DNA of 62,957 bases. Origin: an uncultured Victivallis sp. Lineage in GTDB: Bacteria; Verrucomicrobiota; Lentisphaeria; Victivallales; Victivallaceae. The translations under genes were made by a program, and so were the position numbers. This document shows, in pieces, positions 1-7,923 of this stretch. The notes under the pieces are model-generated. The model saw only the letters and a list, made by a program, of their open reading frames with translations, made no database searches and had not been told where the DNA came from. Position 1 is the first letter of the stretch; each line of letters begins with the position of its first letter. The stretch is from contig NZ_CALXSK010000018.1 of NCBI RefSeq assembly GCF_944391105.1, positions 1 to 62,957 on the forward strand, read 5' to 3'.

Positions 1-157
1 TCAAGAGGATTTTGAGTTATTTCAGTTTCGGTTTCCATCACACACGCGAGGGCTGCTTAGCCTAAGAATATCAATAACTTTTTGCTCTTCTTGGTTGAAA
101 AAACAAAAATTCATGGTATACTTACTCCATAAATTTTATCAACACAGAAAGCAAATC

Positions 158-712
158 ATGACCAGAATTAGTTTCCGCGACAGAAAGGATGAAATTAATC
201 TAAACGACACTCTTCCTGATCTAGTTTGGGTCGGAAATCTATCCATCGCAGAGAAGACAAAAATAACGTCAGGATTACCAACAGCTGGAGGATTACTGCG
301 AATTCGCTGGGCAAGAAATTCAGCTCTTAAGTTCCCTCGGCAAGCCATTATCCATGTTTCTTATGGATATAGTTCGCAGAAAGAAAAACAGCTTGAGATT
401 ATCTCTGATGCTATGGAGGATATCTTATATATAGGGAAAGCTTTGGATATCCGAGAACGTGTTTTCAGAATATTTTCACGCAAGCAAAGCTCAAATTCTA
501 CAGCGCGTAAGATTTTAGCTTTGTTGAAAAGCGTCAAAGAGGACTCTATAGGCCAACAATGTGATGATATCTCTAATGAAGAGTTAATCTTTGTGAAATC
601 AGAAATTGTTTTAGATTATATGATCATTGACAATCCCCTACTGCGGGATTTTATGAAAGCTTATGCTGTGAGTACAGAAAAATCCTGTTTGAACGTGGGA
701 TTGGAGCATTAA
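158..712 (+). CDS. GIY-YIG-like domain protein (putative)
   Basis: About 184 residues from the ATG at 158. The segment YIGKALDIRERV resembles the second strand and helix of GIY-YIG nucleases (compare UvrC-like YIGKAxxLRxRV), and the end (SCLNVGLEH) resembles the usual PxLN tail. A clear GIY strand is not obvious (GGLLRIRWA is the best candidate), and the position where the catalytic Glu is expected reads LLRDFMK, so activity is doubtful. The start is uncertain. TTG at 95 and ATG at 113 are in frame, and the frame is open back to base 2, so the gene could extend beyond the window. A weak AGAAAG lies upstream of 158. Composition is visibly AT-rich compared with the rest of the window, suggesting acquired DNA. 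Function unknown; a nuclease-fold protein is inference only. Confidence 0.5.
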   Translation: MTRISFRDRKDEINLNDTLPDLVWVGNLSIAEKTKITSGLPTAGGLLRIRWARNSALKFPRQAIIHVSYGYSSQKEKQLEIISDAMEDILYIGKALDIRERVFRIFSRKQSSNSTARKILALLKSVKEDSIGQQCDDISNEELIFVKSEIVLDYMIIDNPLLRDFMKAYAVSTEKSCLNVGLEH

Positions 713-1390
713 TTAAAGGTTTTATACGTCACTTATCAAGGAGATTTCAAGGTACTTCCGTTCTCTACCGAGGTACCACATCCACGCCAGAAGAGGTATC
801 TGGAAGTACCACCGAGTACCATTGGAAATCATTTGGAATTATATGGAACAAAGTTTCATTGCACAGAAACTTGATATCCACCTGTTGCTTCCTGAAATTC
901 ACAACACATTCAATATTTTCATCCGGGCAAAGTACCATCAAGTACCATTGAAATATATTCATTGGTATCGTTTGAGATTGGCTACGGGCGATGCCGGAGG
1001 CGTTGTTTCGGGCGGGAGAGGTAGCTTTTACGCCCGTTTTTCAGGCGAATTTTCTTACCGTCCCGGGTACCAGCTTTAAACTCCTGTTCCCCCTCAAATT
1101 GGAATGATTTGTTGGGGATTTTTTTGCGTTTGCGTAAAATATGTATGTCAAATCTTTCGCTTTTTCTCCGGTTTGAATCATGAATCAAAGTTGCTTTGTG
1201 GTTGAGCAGAGGCTCTTGAAGCATCTTCGAGCCGGGGATGGGGTTTGTCTCCATGGAACGAACGCTCATCCCATGACGCCGCAGTGGCGGAGGTTGACCT
1301 GGTTTTGCAATCGACAGCCTTTTCGAGCTTCCGTTTTTTTCCCGTTTTGCGGTTGTTTCCGGCGCAGAACAGAGGGGCCGTTGAGAGATG
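713..1390. other. Gene-poor interval
   Basis: No convincing gene is seen in this roughly 680-base stretch. Short ORFs occur on both strands (for example minus 982-1269) but have low-complexity, basic translations and no recognisable domain. The left part is AT-rich and holds a GTACCA-based direct repeat. The right part returns to the composition of the rest of the window. It may be decayed DNA next to the putatively acquired gene at 158-712. Confidence 0.5.
805..953. repeat. Pair of imperfect direct repeats, each with two AGTACCA units
   Basis: Copy 1 (805-828) and copy 2 (931-954) share the pattern AGTACCAyCrAGTACCATTG followed by an A-rich end. Each copy contains AGTACCA twice, 10 bases apart. 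Further GTACC words occur nearby at about 750 and 772. The spacing of one helical turn within a copy would suit a protein-binding site, but no regulator is adjacent. Confidence 0.45.
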
Positions 1391-1429
1391 AGAAAAAACG
1401 GGCCGGACGCCTTTGAGACGTTCCGGCCC
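1391..1429 (-). terminator. Rho-independent terminator after the decarboxylase gene
   Basis: On the minus strand, GGGCCGGAACG pairs with CGTCCGGCCC around a 9-base loop (one bulge) and is followed by GTTTTTTCTC. It lies about 15 bases after the stop codon of the gene ending at 1444. Confidence 0.75.
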
Positions 1430-1443
1430 GGACGTGCGGTGGG

Positions 1444-2715
1444 TTACTTCTTTCGCGGTTTTACCGTCGCGATGCGGGCGTTGATGTTGATGTTCGAACT
1501 TTCAAGCCCCGGAGTCTGCCCGTTCAAATCGAATTCGATGTCGACATGCGGCCCGAAGATCAGGCAGTGAGTCGAACCGCCGAAATGGAACATGCCGGTC
1601 TCCTGTCCCTTCTTGATATGCTGCCCCTCGTATACGGTGATTTCACAGGTCGAGACCTCCGCCATTCCGATGGCGACGAAACACATGAGTCCGATGTCCG
1701 GGTTGTCCGCTTCAATATAGATGACCGCGCGCGTGGCGATTTCAGAAATATACCCCTGCGAATCATTCGGGGCGAGCGGATCATAGCCGACACTGCGGGT
1801 TTCCGAATAGTAAGTGCCGGGAATCACGCAGGTTTTGACCACGCGCCCGGAGACCGGCGCATGCCAGCGGTGGTAGGTCAGCGCGCTCAGAAACGCCTGA
1901 TAGACCGTCCCGCCGACGAACCGCCTGGCCCACGGGTCGTCGTTGAGCATGAATCTCAGCGCGTAAGGCTGTGCTTTGATCCAGAAACGGTCAAGCAACT
2001 GGACATTGCGGGCGATCGCGAACGGTGCCGACTCACAGGCATTGACAACCACCGCGTCGTTGTCCGGTTCGGCAACGGGACGGATTCCCTCCCGGAATTC
2101 GCGCACAAAGAAGTCGTCCCAGGAACGAAAGCCGTAATGGGGTTTCGACGGGTCACAGACGAACTCATCGGCAAAATTCGGCAGCATTTTTTTCGCATCC
2201 TCTCCGAACCAGCCGTTTTTCGGGTCGTCGTTCAGAACATAAGTGCTTTCCGGAGAACGCAGGAAAGTCCCCCATGCGTCGAGAATCGCCTTGATGTGGA
2301 CGTTGACCTTGTCGTCGATGAATCCGGCCCAGCCGCCGGAGGTCGCCATCGACCAGTTCAGAATCGCATTGAACGGGAAGCCGACAAAGCCGGTCTCATC
2401 GAAACTCGGCGCATGCGTCAGAATGACGTTGAACAGCCGCAGCATATGCTGGTAATCCCGCACCTGCGGCAGATCCGGCAGCGCCTTGCTCTTGTTCGCC
2501 GGAACTTCGTCGAACATCTGGTTGAAGAACATGTAGGCCTTGGCGTCATTTTCGATGAAGTTCTTGAGGTTTTCCACGACCGGGAGCAGTGGTCCGGTGT
2601 CTTTCTCCGCCCTGGCCATGATTTTCTTCATCCAGGCGACGAGAGTCTCCCGGTCGCGCGGCATCCATTTTCCGGCGGCAAACGTCTTGTCGATGGGTTT
2701 GACTGCGCTGCTCAT
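1444..2715 (-). CDS. Phosphatidylserine decarboxylase family protein, tryptophan decarboxylase (PsiD)-like
   Basis: A 423-residue pyruvoyl-dependent decarboxylase. The C-terminal third is the PSD fold: YHRWHAPVSG (residues 281-290) is the conserved His motif, and HFGGST (377-382) is the self-cleavage site, where Ser381 would become the pyruvoyl group. Residues 1-200 form the long soluble N-terminal extension seen in PsiD-like and related family members. There are no membrane segments, unlike housekeeping Psd. This architecture is associated with decarboxylation of aromatic amino acids, so tryptophan or another amino acid is at least as likely a substrate as phosphatidylserine. The start is set by a strong GGGAGGAG site. 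It has its own promoter and terminator, so it is probably monocistronic. Confidence is high for the family and low for the substrate. Confidence 0.85.
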   Translation of the reverse strand: MSSAVKPIDKTFAAGKWMPRDRETLVAWMKKIMARAEKDTGPLLPVVENLKNFIENDAKAYMFFNQMFDEVPANKSKALPDLPQVRDYQHMLRLFNVILTHAPSFDETGFVGFPFNAILNWSMATSGGWAGFIDDKVNVHIKAILDAWGTFLRSPESTYVLNDDPKNGWFGEDAKKMLPNFADEFVCDPSKPHYGFRSWDDFFVREFREGIRPVAEPDNDAVVVNACESAPFAIARNVQLLDRFWIKAQPYALRFMLNDDPWARRFVGGTVYQAFLSALTYHRWHAPVSGRVVKTCVIPGTYYSETRSVGYDPLAPNDSQGYISEIATRAVIYIEADNPDIGLMCFVAIGMAEVSTCEITVYEGQHIKKGQETGMFHFGGSTHCLIFGPHVDIEFDLNGQTPGLESSNININARIATVKPRKK

Positions 2716-2845
2716 GATACGGCTCCTCCCTTGTTTTCTCGGGCGGCGCACACCACAGGAACATGCCGAACTGCAGCCGCGCCGTCCAGGTTTCCTTTTG
2801 CAGATCCGAGGCATTCGGACCCTTCCTCTCCTTCTTCTGGAAAAG

Positions 2846-2873
2846 ACTATAGCACCGGGAAATGAAAATACAA
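2846..2873 (-). promoter_or_regulatory. Promoter of the PSD-like decarboxylase gene
   Basis: Minus strand TTGTAT, 16 bases, TATAGT. It lies about 130 bases upstream of the start at 2715 and back-to-back with the plus-strand promoter at 2881-2909. Confidence 0.5.
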
Positions 2874-2880
2874 GGCCGAA

Positions 2881-2909
2881 TTGAAAAAAAATATATCAGG
2901 GTGTATATT
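2881..2909 (+). promoter_or_regulatory. Promoter of the glycosyltransferase operon
   Basis: TTGAAA (2881-2886), a 17-base spacer, then TATATT (2904-2909), in AT-rich sequence. It leaves a leader of roughly 75 bases before the start at 2993. Confidence 0.5.
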
Positions 2910-2992
2910 TATCAACTGATTTGATCAATTGCACAATGAAAACGGAAACATTGGACTTCGGCGGGGATGCTGAGCGTTCCAGGGATGGGACG

Positions 2993-4681
2993 ATGGAACG
3001 GAGAAATTTGAAATTGATGAAAAAATATTATCCGTTTCTGGCTGTACTCTGTCTGGTGCTGCTCTACCTCGGGTCGATCTGGCTGCGTCCACCGTTCCAC
3101 CCCGGGGAGACGCGCGAATTCGAAATCGCGCGCGAAATCGCTTCCGGCAACGACTGGATCCCGCGCCTGAACGGATTTTCCTGTCATGAAACGCCGCTCC
3201 TCGGTGCTCTGATCAACGGATTGTTCATGAAATGGTTCGGCGAGACGCCCGGGGCGGCCCGTCTGCCGGGGGCGCTGGTGACGCTCGCTTCGGCCGGACT
3301 GCTCTACTGTCTCTGCCGCCGTTCCGGTGAGGAACGGGTCGGCCGGATCGCCGCGGTGATTTTTCTGCTCTCCGGGCTGGTGTTCCTGGGGGGGACATGG
3401 GGGACATCCGGTGCGCTGTTCAGTTTTTCCTTTCTGCTGACGATGACGATGTTCTTTTTCGCCTGCCGGGAGAAGTTGCTCCTGAGGCGGTTCGCCCTGC
3501 TCGCTTTTGCCGGGATCGGTATGGGGATGGCGATTCTCGCCGGGGGATTTCCCGGTGTCGTTCTGCCGTTGGCGGCACTGGTGCTGTTTCTCCTCTGGCA
3601 GAACGAGTGGAAACGGATCTTCTCTCTGCCGTGGATTCCGCTGGTTTGGGCTTTCGTGATTGCCGGACCGACCGGAGGGGCGGTTTCCCTCCGGAACTCC
3701 GGGGCGTTGCTGGAGTTTCTCATGATCCATTCCCCCGTGGCAAATGCGTCATTCTGGCTGGCGCTGCCGATCGTGATCGCCGGGATGCTGCCGTGGATTC
3801 TGTTCCTGCCGGGAGTGATCGCCGGATACCGGGGGCGGTGCGGGGAGGCGTTCCGCATGCCGCTGCTGCGATTTGCGGTCTGCATGGGGGGAGCGGGGCT
3901 GGTTCTGCTCTCCTTCTCCGTGACGGGGTGGGGGACGGCTTCGATGCTGCTGCCGTGTTTTCCGGCATTCGCGATTCTGCTCGCGTGGGGGCTGGTTCGT
4001 TATGCGCAGAGCGGAAAGCTCTATCGCGAGACCGATCGTGTATTGCGCATGATTCTGTTCGGCGGCATTCCCGCTCTTGCCGTGCTGTTTGCGATTCAGG
4101 TGATCAACCGCTGGTTGCCGGGGCGGGTCCCGGCGGAACTGCTGCTCTACCGTTCGGGGGAGAATTTCTACTTCCCGGTTTTCGCCGCGCTGGTGTTTCT
4201 GATCTGGGTCGGGATGGCGTTGGGCGCGAAGGAAGCCGGGGCGAAATTCGCCTGTTTCTGCGTTGCGGTCGGATTTGTTTTTTTCGCATTTCCGGCACTG
4301 CTGCCGCCGCATCTGATTGTCGACAGGACGCCGGTGGATTTCATCGTTCGCGAGTCGCGGAGAACTCTGACGCCGGAGACGCTTGTTCTTGCCGATGAGT
4401 CCATGACCTCCGCTGTCGCCTGGGCATTGCGGAGGGCCGACATCGGCATTTACGGGAATCCCGGGGAGTTGGCCGCCGGGATGGAGCCGCAGGGGCCGGG
4501 GCGAGTTTATTCTCCGGATCGGGTCGCCGGCATCATTGAAAACGGCACGCAGCCCGTACTCATCGTTACAGACTCGGAGAAACTCGTGCGGGAAATGCCC
4601 GCGACTTCGGGAAAATCCTACCGCCGTCGCGGCGGGTTGTTTATTGTTCATTATCAGAAACCGGGAGAACCCAATCTGTGA
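2993..4681 (+). CDS. GT39/ArnT-like integral membrane glycosyltransferase paralogue, possibly degenerate
   Basis: 562 residues with a strongly hydrophobic first segment and many further membrane helices. It has the overall layout of ArnT/PMT-type GT-C glycosyltransferases, which use polyprenyl-phosphate sugars on the periplasmic side. The first loop reads HPGETREFEIAREIASGNDW, where the family normally has PDExRYAEIxREM; the acidic pair DE is GE here. The later EHLxRF loop motif seen in the next gene is also absent. It may therefore bind substrate without catalysis, act on a different donor, or partner the next protein. The start at 2993 is preferred because AGGGATGGGA precedes it; ATG 2936 and TTG 2921 lack a ribosome site. 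The stop overlaps the next start by four bases. Confidence 0.75.
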   Translation: MERRNLKLMKKYYPFLAVLCLVLLYLGSIWLRPPFHPGETREFEIAREIASGNDWIPRLNGFSCHETPLLGALINGLFMKWFGETPGAARLPGALVTLASAGLLYCLCRRSGEERVGRIAAVIFLLSGLVFLGGTWGTSGALFSFSFLLTMTMFFFACREKLLLRRFALLAFAGIGMGMAILAGGFPGVVLPLAALVLFLLWQNEWKRIFSLPWIPLVWAFVIAGPTGGAVSLRNSGALLEFLMIHSPVANASFWLALPIVIAGMLPWILFLPGVIAGYRGRCGEAFRMPLLRFAVCMGGAGLVLLSFSVTGWGTASMLLPCFPAFAILLAWGLVRYAQSGKLYRETDRVLRMILFGGIPALAVLFAIQVINRWLPGRVPAELLLYRSGENFYFPVFAALVFLIWVGMALGAKEAGAKFACFCVAVGFVFFAFPALLPPHLIVDRTPVDFIVRESRRTLTPETLVLADESMTSAVAWALRRADIGIYGNPGELAAGMEPQGPGRVYSPDRVAGIIENGTQPVLIVTDSEKLVREMPATSGKSYRRRGGLFIVHYQKPGEPNL

Positions 4682-6360
4682 AGTACTATGCTCTTGTTGC
4701 GCTCTTTTTCGTCGTTGCCTATCTGATTCCACTCGGCGGCAGGCCGCTTGTGTCGCCGGATGAATTTCGTTACGCGGAAATTCCGCGCGAGATGATCGAT
4801 TCGGGGAATTATGTGCTTCCGCACCTGATGAACATGCGGTACTTCGAAAAGCCGGTCATGGGATACTGGCTGACGGCGGGGAGTTTCAAGGTGTTCGGGC
4901 AGAATGCGTTTGCTCTGCGGCTTCCCTCCGCGCTCGGTGCGGGGCTTGCGGCGCTGCTCATTGCGCTGCTGATCCGTCAGACATTGCGGGATGACAAGAC
5001 CGCCGCTCTTGGCGCACTGCTGTTTCTGACCTGTGGACTCGTCTACGGAATCGGCACGTTCGCGGTGCTGGACAGCCAGTTGACCGGGTTTGTGACCGGG
5101 GTTTCGTGTGCGGCGTTCCTTGCGGCGATGGAGCCGAAGTTCACCCGCCGCAAGGTGGCGCTGCTGGTGATCTGCGGAGTGTTTGCCGCGCTCGCGTTCA
5201 TGACGAAGGGGTTTCTCGCGTTTGTCGTGCCGGGGCTGGCGATGTTCGGTTTCCTGGTGTGGGAACGGCGCTGGAAAGAGTTCCTCATTCTGCCGTGGAT
5301 TCCGCTGGTGACCGCACTGATCCTCATCGCTCCGTGGGCGATTGCCGTGCACCGGGCGGACGGGGATTACTGGAGATATTTCGTGGTAGTGGAGCATCTC
5401 CAGCGGTTTTTCTCCGACAGCGGCGAGCAGCATCCGGAACCGTTCTGGTTTCTGATTCCGTATCTGGTTGGAGGGGCGTTCCCGGCGGCGTTTCTGCTTT
5501 CCGCGGCGATTCCGGGAATCCGGGCCGAACGCAAGACATTTTTCCGGCAGCCGCTCTACCGGTTCGCGCTGTGCGCAGTCGTTCTGCCGTTCGTGTTTTT
5601 TTCCATTTCAAGCGGAAAACTTGCGACTTACATTCTGCCGTGTTTTCCGTTTCTTGCGGTTCTCGGAGCGGGCGGAGTGGCGGCTTATTTCCGAACCGGC
5701 GGTCCTTACCGCGCGTTTCACCTGGTGATGTCGATCTGGGGGGCGCTGCTGGCGATCGCGGGAATCGGGGTGCTTGTGATTGCGATCGGGAATCTGATTC
5801 CGCAGTTTTCGTCGGTCCGGATCATCGTTGGATTGCTCGGTATTTGCGGAGCGGCCTCCGGGGGGCTTCTGCTGTTCAGCCGCAAGTATATGTGGCGGAC
5901 GCGCTTCTACCTTTTCTTCGCCGGACTCGGACTGATTCTGATGGTCGGCGGCTGGACGGTCACCCCGGAACTGCTCGACAGCAAAACGCCGGAGTCTGCG
6001 CTGAAGGCTCTCGCGGGCGAGCTCAACTACGATCCCGCGACAGCTGTTTTGTTGACGCATCCGAGTATGATTCATGCAATCGGATGGGTTTATCACCGGC
6101 CTGACGCGAGGCTGTACAGCTCGGAGGGAGAGTTCTGGTATGGCGTAGACCGTGCGATTGAGGCGGGGGAGACCCCGATCCGGATGGACCGCGATGAGCT
6201 TGTTGATCTGCTGATGCGGTCGAACAGGCCGGAGGTGGTCATCATCTATCGCGGCGAAAGAGACCGGCAGTTCCCCGTCGATATGAAACCCCGTTCTGCT
6301 GTCGTCAACGATGTTCGTGCATTTGTGTTCCCGCCTGCTCCGGCGGAGAATGAGAACTGA
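4678..6360 (+). CDS. GT39/ArnT-like membrane glycosyltransferase
   Basis: 560 residues, polytopic. SPDEFRYAEIPREM near residue 26 is the catalytic first-loop motif of ArnT-like enzymes, with the expected Asp-Glu pair. EHLQRFF followed by HPEPFWFLIP near residue 240 is the second signature loop. Such enzymes move a sugar from undecaprenyl phosphate to lipid A, protein or another envelope acceptor on the periplasmic face. The start is GTG at 4678, inside the stop of the previous gene, so translation is likely coupled. A methyltransferase follows 15 bases after the stop. The 4-amino-arabinose genes (arn) are not nearby, so an ArnT function proper is not supported. Family assignment is firm; donor and acceptor are unknown. 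Confidence 0.85.
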   Translation: MKYYALVALFFVVAYLIPLGGRPLVSPDEFRYAEIPREMIDSGNYVLPHLMNMRYFEKPVMGYWLTAGSFKVFGQNAFALRLPSALGAGLAALLIALLIRQTLRDDKTAALGALLFLTCGLVYGIGTFAVLDSQLTGFVTGVSCAAFLAAMEPKFTRRKVALLVICGVFAALAFMTKGFLAFVVPGLAMFGFLVWERRWKEFLILPWIPLVTALILIAPWAIAVHRADGDYWRYFVVVEHLQRFFSDSGEQHPEPFWFLIPYLVGGAFPAAFLLSAAIPGIRAERKTFFRQPLYRFALCAVVLPFVFFSISSGKLATYILPCFPFLAVLGAGGVAAYFRTGGPYRAFHLVMSIWGALLAIAGIGVLVIAIGNLIPQFSSVRIIVGLLGICGAASGGLLLFSRKYMWRTRFYLFFAGLGLILMVGGWTVTPELLDSKTPESALKALAGELNYDPATAVLLTHPSMIHAIGWVYHRPDARLYSSEGEFWYGVDRAIEAGETPIRMDRDELVDLLMRSNRPEVVIIYRGERDRQFPVDMKPRSAVVNDVRAFVFPPAPAENEN

Positions 6361-6375
6361 TAAGAAGGATCGTAA

Positions 6376-6951
6376 ATGAGCAAAAATGTTTTATTCAGGC
6401 GGTTTTTGAGGAATCCGGTGCAGGTGGGGGCGCTCTGTCCTTCGTCGCGGGGACTCTGCCGCATGATGGTGTCGCACGTGGGGATGGAGTCGGCCGGAGT
6501 GATCGTCGAACTCGGGCCCGGCACCGGCGTCATCACCCGGGAGATCGTCCGGAAAATGCCGGAAAATGCGAAATTCATCGCCATCGAACTTGATGGGGCA
6601 TTGTGCAACCTCCTGCGGCAGCAGTTTCCGGAGATCACCGTATGCAATGACTCCGCCGCCGGGATCGGGGAAATCCTCAAACGCTACTCTCTGCCGAATC
6701 CGAACGTTGTGATTTCCGGACTGCCGTGGGCGAATTTTACTCCGAAACTCCAGCGCAGCATCCTCTGCTCCGTCGCGGAACACATCGCGCCCGGCGGCTA
6801 TTTTGCGACTTTCGCCTACCTGCAGGGGCTGATGTTTCCGACCGGGCAGCGGTTCCGCAAACTGCTTGGAGAAGTCTTTTCCGAGGTGGAAACCAGCCCC
6901 GTCATCTGGAAAAACCTCCCCCCCGCCTTCGTCTATCGCTGCCGGAAATGA
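6376..6951 (+). CDS. Class I SAM-dependent methyltransferase, phospholipid N-methyltransferase-like
   Basis: 191 residues. It opens with FLRNPVQVGALCPSSRGLCRMM, an arrangement typical of the PmtA-like group, then motif I (VELGPGTGVITREI, about 44-57), the acidic residue ending strand 2 (AIELD), and the catalytic-loop region ISGLPWANF. PmtA-like enzymes methylate phosphatidylethanolamine; rRNA adenine dimethylases are more distant relatives. AAGGA sits eight bases before the ATG. It is the last gene of the glycosyltransferase operon, consistent with an envelope lipid role, though the actual acceptor cannot be told from sequence. Confidence 0.75.
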   Translation: MSKNVLFRRFLRNPVQVGALCPSSRGLCRMMVSHVGMESAGVIVELGPGTGVITREIVRKMPENAKFIAIELDGALCNLLRQQFPEITVCNDSAAGIGEILKRYSLPNPNVVISGLPWANFTPKLQRSILCSVAEHIAPGGYFATFAYLQGLMFPTGQRFRKLLGEVFSEVETSPVIWKNLPPAFVYRCRK

Positions 6952-6959
6952 TGATAAGC

Positions 6960-7050
6960 TGTTGATAAGTCGGCGTTCTTTGTTGATAACTTTCCGGAAA
7001 TTCCGTTTTTTCAGCGGAGTTATCAACAACTTGTTCACAACATGATAACA
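6960..7050. promoter_or_regulatory. Cluster of DnaA-box-like 9-mers with a 12-bp inverted repeat
   Basis: TTATCAACA, one base from the DnaA box TTATCCACA, occurs three times: at 6960-6968 and 6981-6989 on the minus strand and at 7020-7028 on the plus strand. A weaker TTGTTCACA is at 7031-7039, and TGATAACA ends at 7050. Two of the copies form a perfect inverted repeat (6980-6991 with 7018-7029). The site lies between convergent genes, where a promoter operator is not expected. No U-run follows, so it is not an ordinary terminator. Confidence 0.45.
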
Positions 7051-7102
7051 ACCCGGCCGCGGATCTCTCCGCCGACCGGGCTGCCGGCTCGGAACGTATT
7101 GT

Positions 7103-7909
7103 TCAGCGATAGCTTTGACCGGTGCCGAGCTGCTTGGATTTTCGATATTCGGCCTGTGCCTCCGCAAGAGATTCACGCAGTCGTTCAAGCCGTTTTTCGC
7201 CGTCCGGATGGGTTGACAGAAACTCCCCGACCACGCCGACCTGATTGAGCTTGCTGAATTTTTCCCAGAAGGTCAGCGCCGCCTGCGGATCGTATCCCGC
7301 CTGCGCCATCAGTATCAGTCCGAGGTAATCGGCTTCGAGCTCCTGTGTGCGGCTGTACGGCAGCATCGCAAGCAGATTGCTGGTCGTCTGATAGGCAGGC
7401 GTCCAGTCCTGCCCGAGTGCGAGTTCCACCATCACGCCGCCGCACGCCTGGATGACCGATTGGCTGCTGCGTTCCATCCCGTGCCGGGCGAGCGCGTGCG
7501 CAACCTCATGGCCTGCCACGGTCGCAAGCTCCGCGTCATTGTCGAAAAGCTGGAACAAACTTGAGTAGACTGCCACCTTGCCGCCGGGCAGCGCAAAAGC
7601 GTTCGCCTCGTTCGACTCAAAAACAACGAACTCCCAATCGTAGGAGGGTTTGTTTGCAGCTGCGGCGATATTGCGGCCGACCCGCTGCAATGCAGCGTTG
7701 TACGTCGCATTCGTCGACACCTTTTCCTGAGCCTTGACCTGCTGCCAGGCCTCCGCGCCCGAACTGATGTCGGTGCTTTCGTCATAGAACATGAGCTGCG
7801 TCCGCCCCGTTCGGGGGGCGGAGACACAACCCGCGGCGAGAAGAATCAGACCCGCGGCGGAAACCAGCGATGCACAGAACCGTATCAGACCTGTCGTGAG
7901 GTTCCGCAT
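7103..7909 (-). CDS. M48-family metallopeptidase lipoprotein
   Basis: 268 residues. A hydrophobic N-terminus ends in the lipobox LLAAGC (Cys28), so this is an envelope-anchored protein. HEVAH (residues 134-138) is the zinc site, and the third ligand lies in the TQELEAD segment (Glu190), as in M48 proteases such as LoiP/BepA and Oma1-like enzymes. These degrade or refold misfolded envelope proteins. The length matches small single-domain M48C proteins without TPR repeats. It starts 14 bases after paaK and is the last gene of the long minus-strand run. Its relation to the aromatic catabolic genes is not apparent. Confidence 0.9.
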   Translation of the reverse strand: MRNLTTGLIRFCASLVSAAGLILLAAGCVSAPRTGRTQLMFYDESTDISSGAEAWQQVKAQEKVSTNATYNAALQRVGRNIAAAANKPSYDWEFVVFESNEANAFALPGGKVAVYSSLFQLFDNDAELATVAGHEVAHALARHGMERSSQSVIQACGGVMVELALGQDWTPAYQTTSNLLAMLPYSRTQELEADYLGLILMAQAGYDPQAALTFWEKFSKLNQVGVVGEFLSTHPDGEKRLERLRESLAEAQAEYRKSKQLGTGQSYR

Positions 7910-7923
7910 GACGATGTGTCTCC

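Noticed and set aside
982..1269. Minus-strand frame of 95 codons
   Set aside because: Basic low-complexity translation, no ribosome site and no recognisable family.
1546..2865. Plus-strand open frame of 439 codons
   Set aside because: It lies opposite the PSD-like gene, whose motifs are unambiguous. Long antisense frames are common here because of GC-rich third positions.
6980..7029. Inverted repeat read as a terminator between convergent genes
   Set aside because: The loop is 26 bases and no U-run follows on either strand. The repeated TTATCAACA words fit a protein-binding site better.
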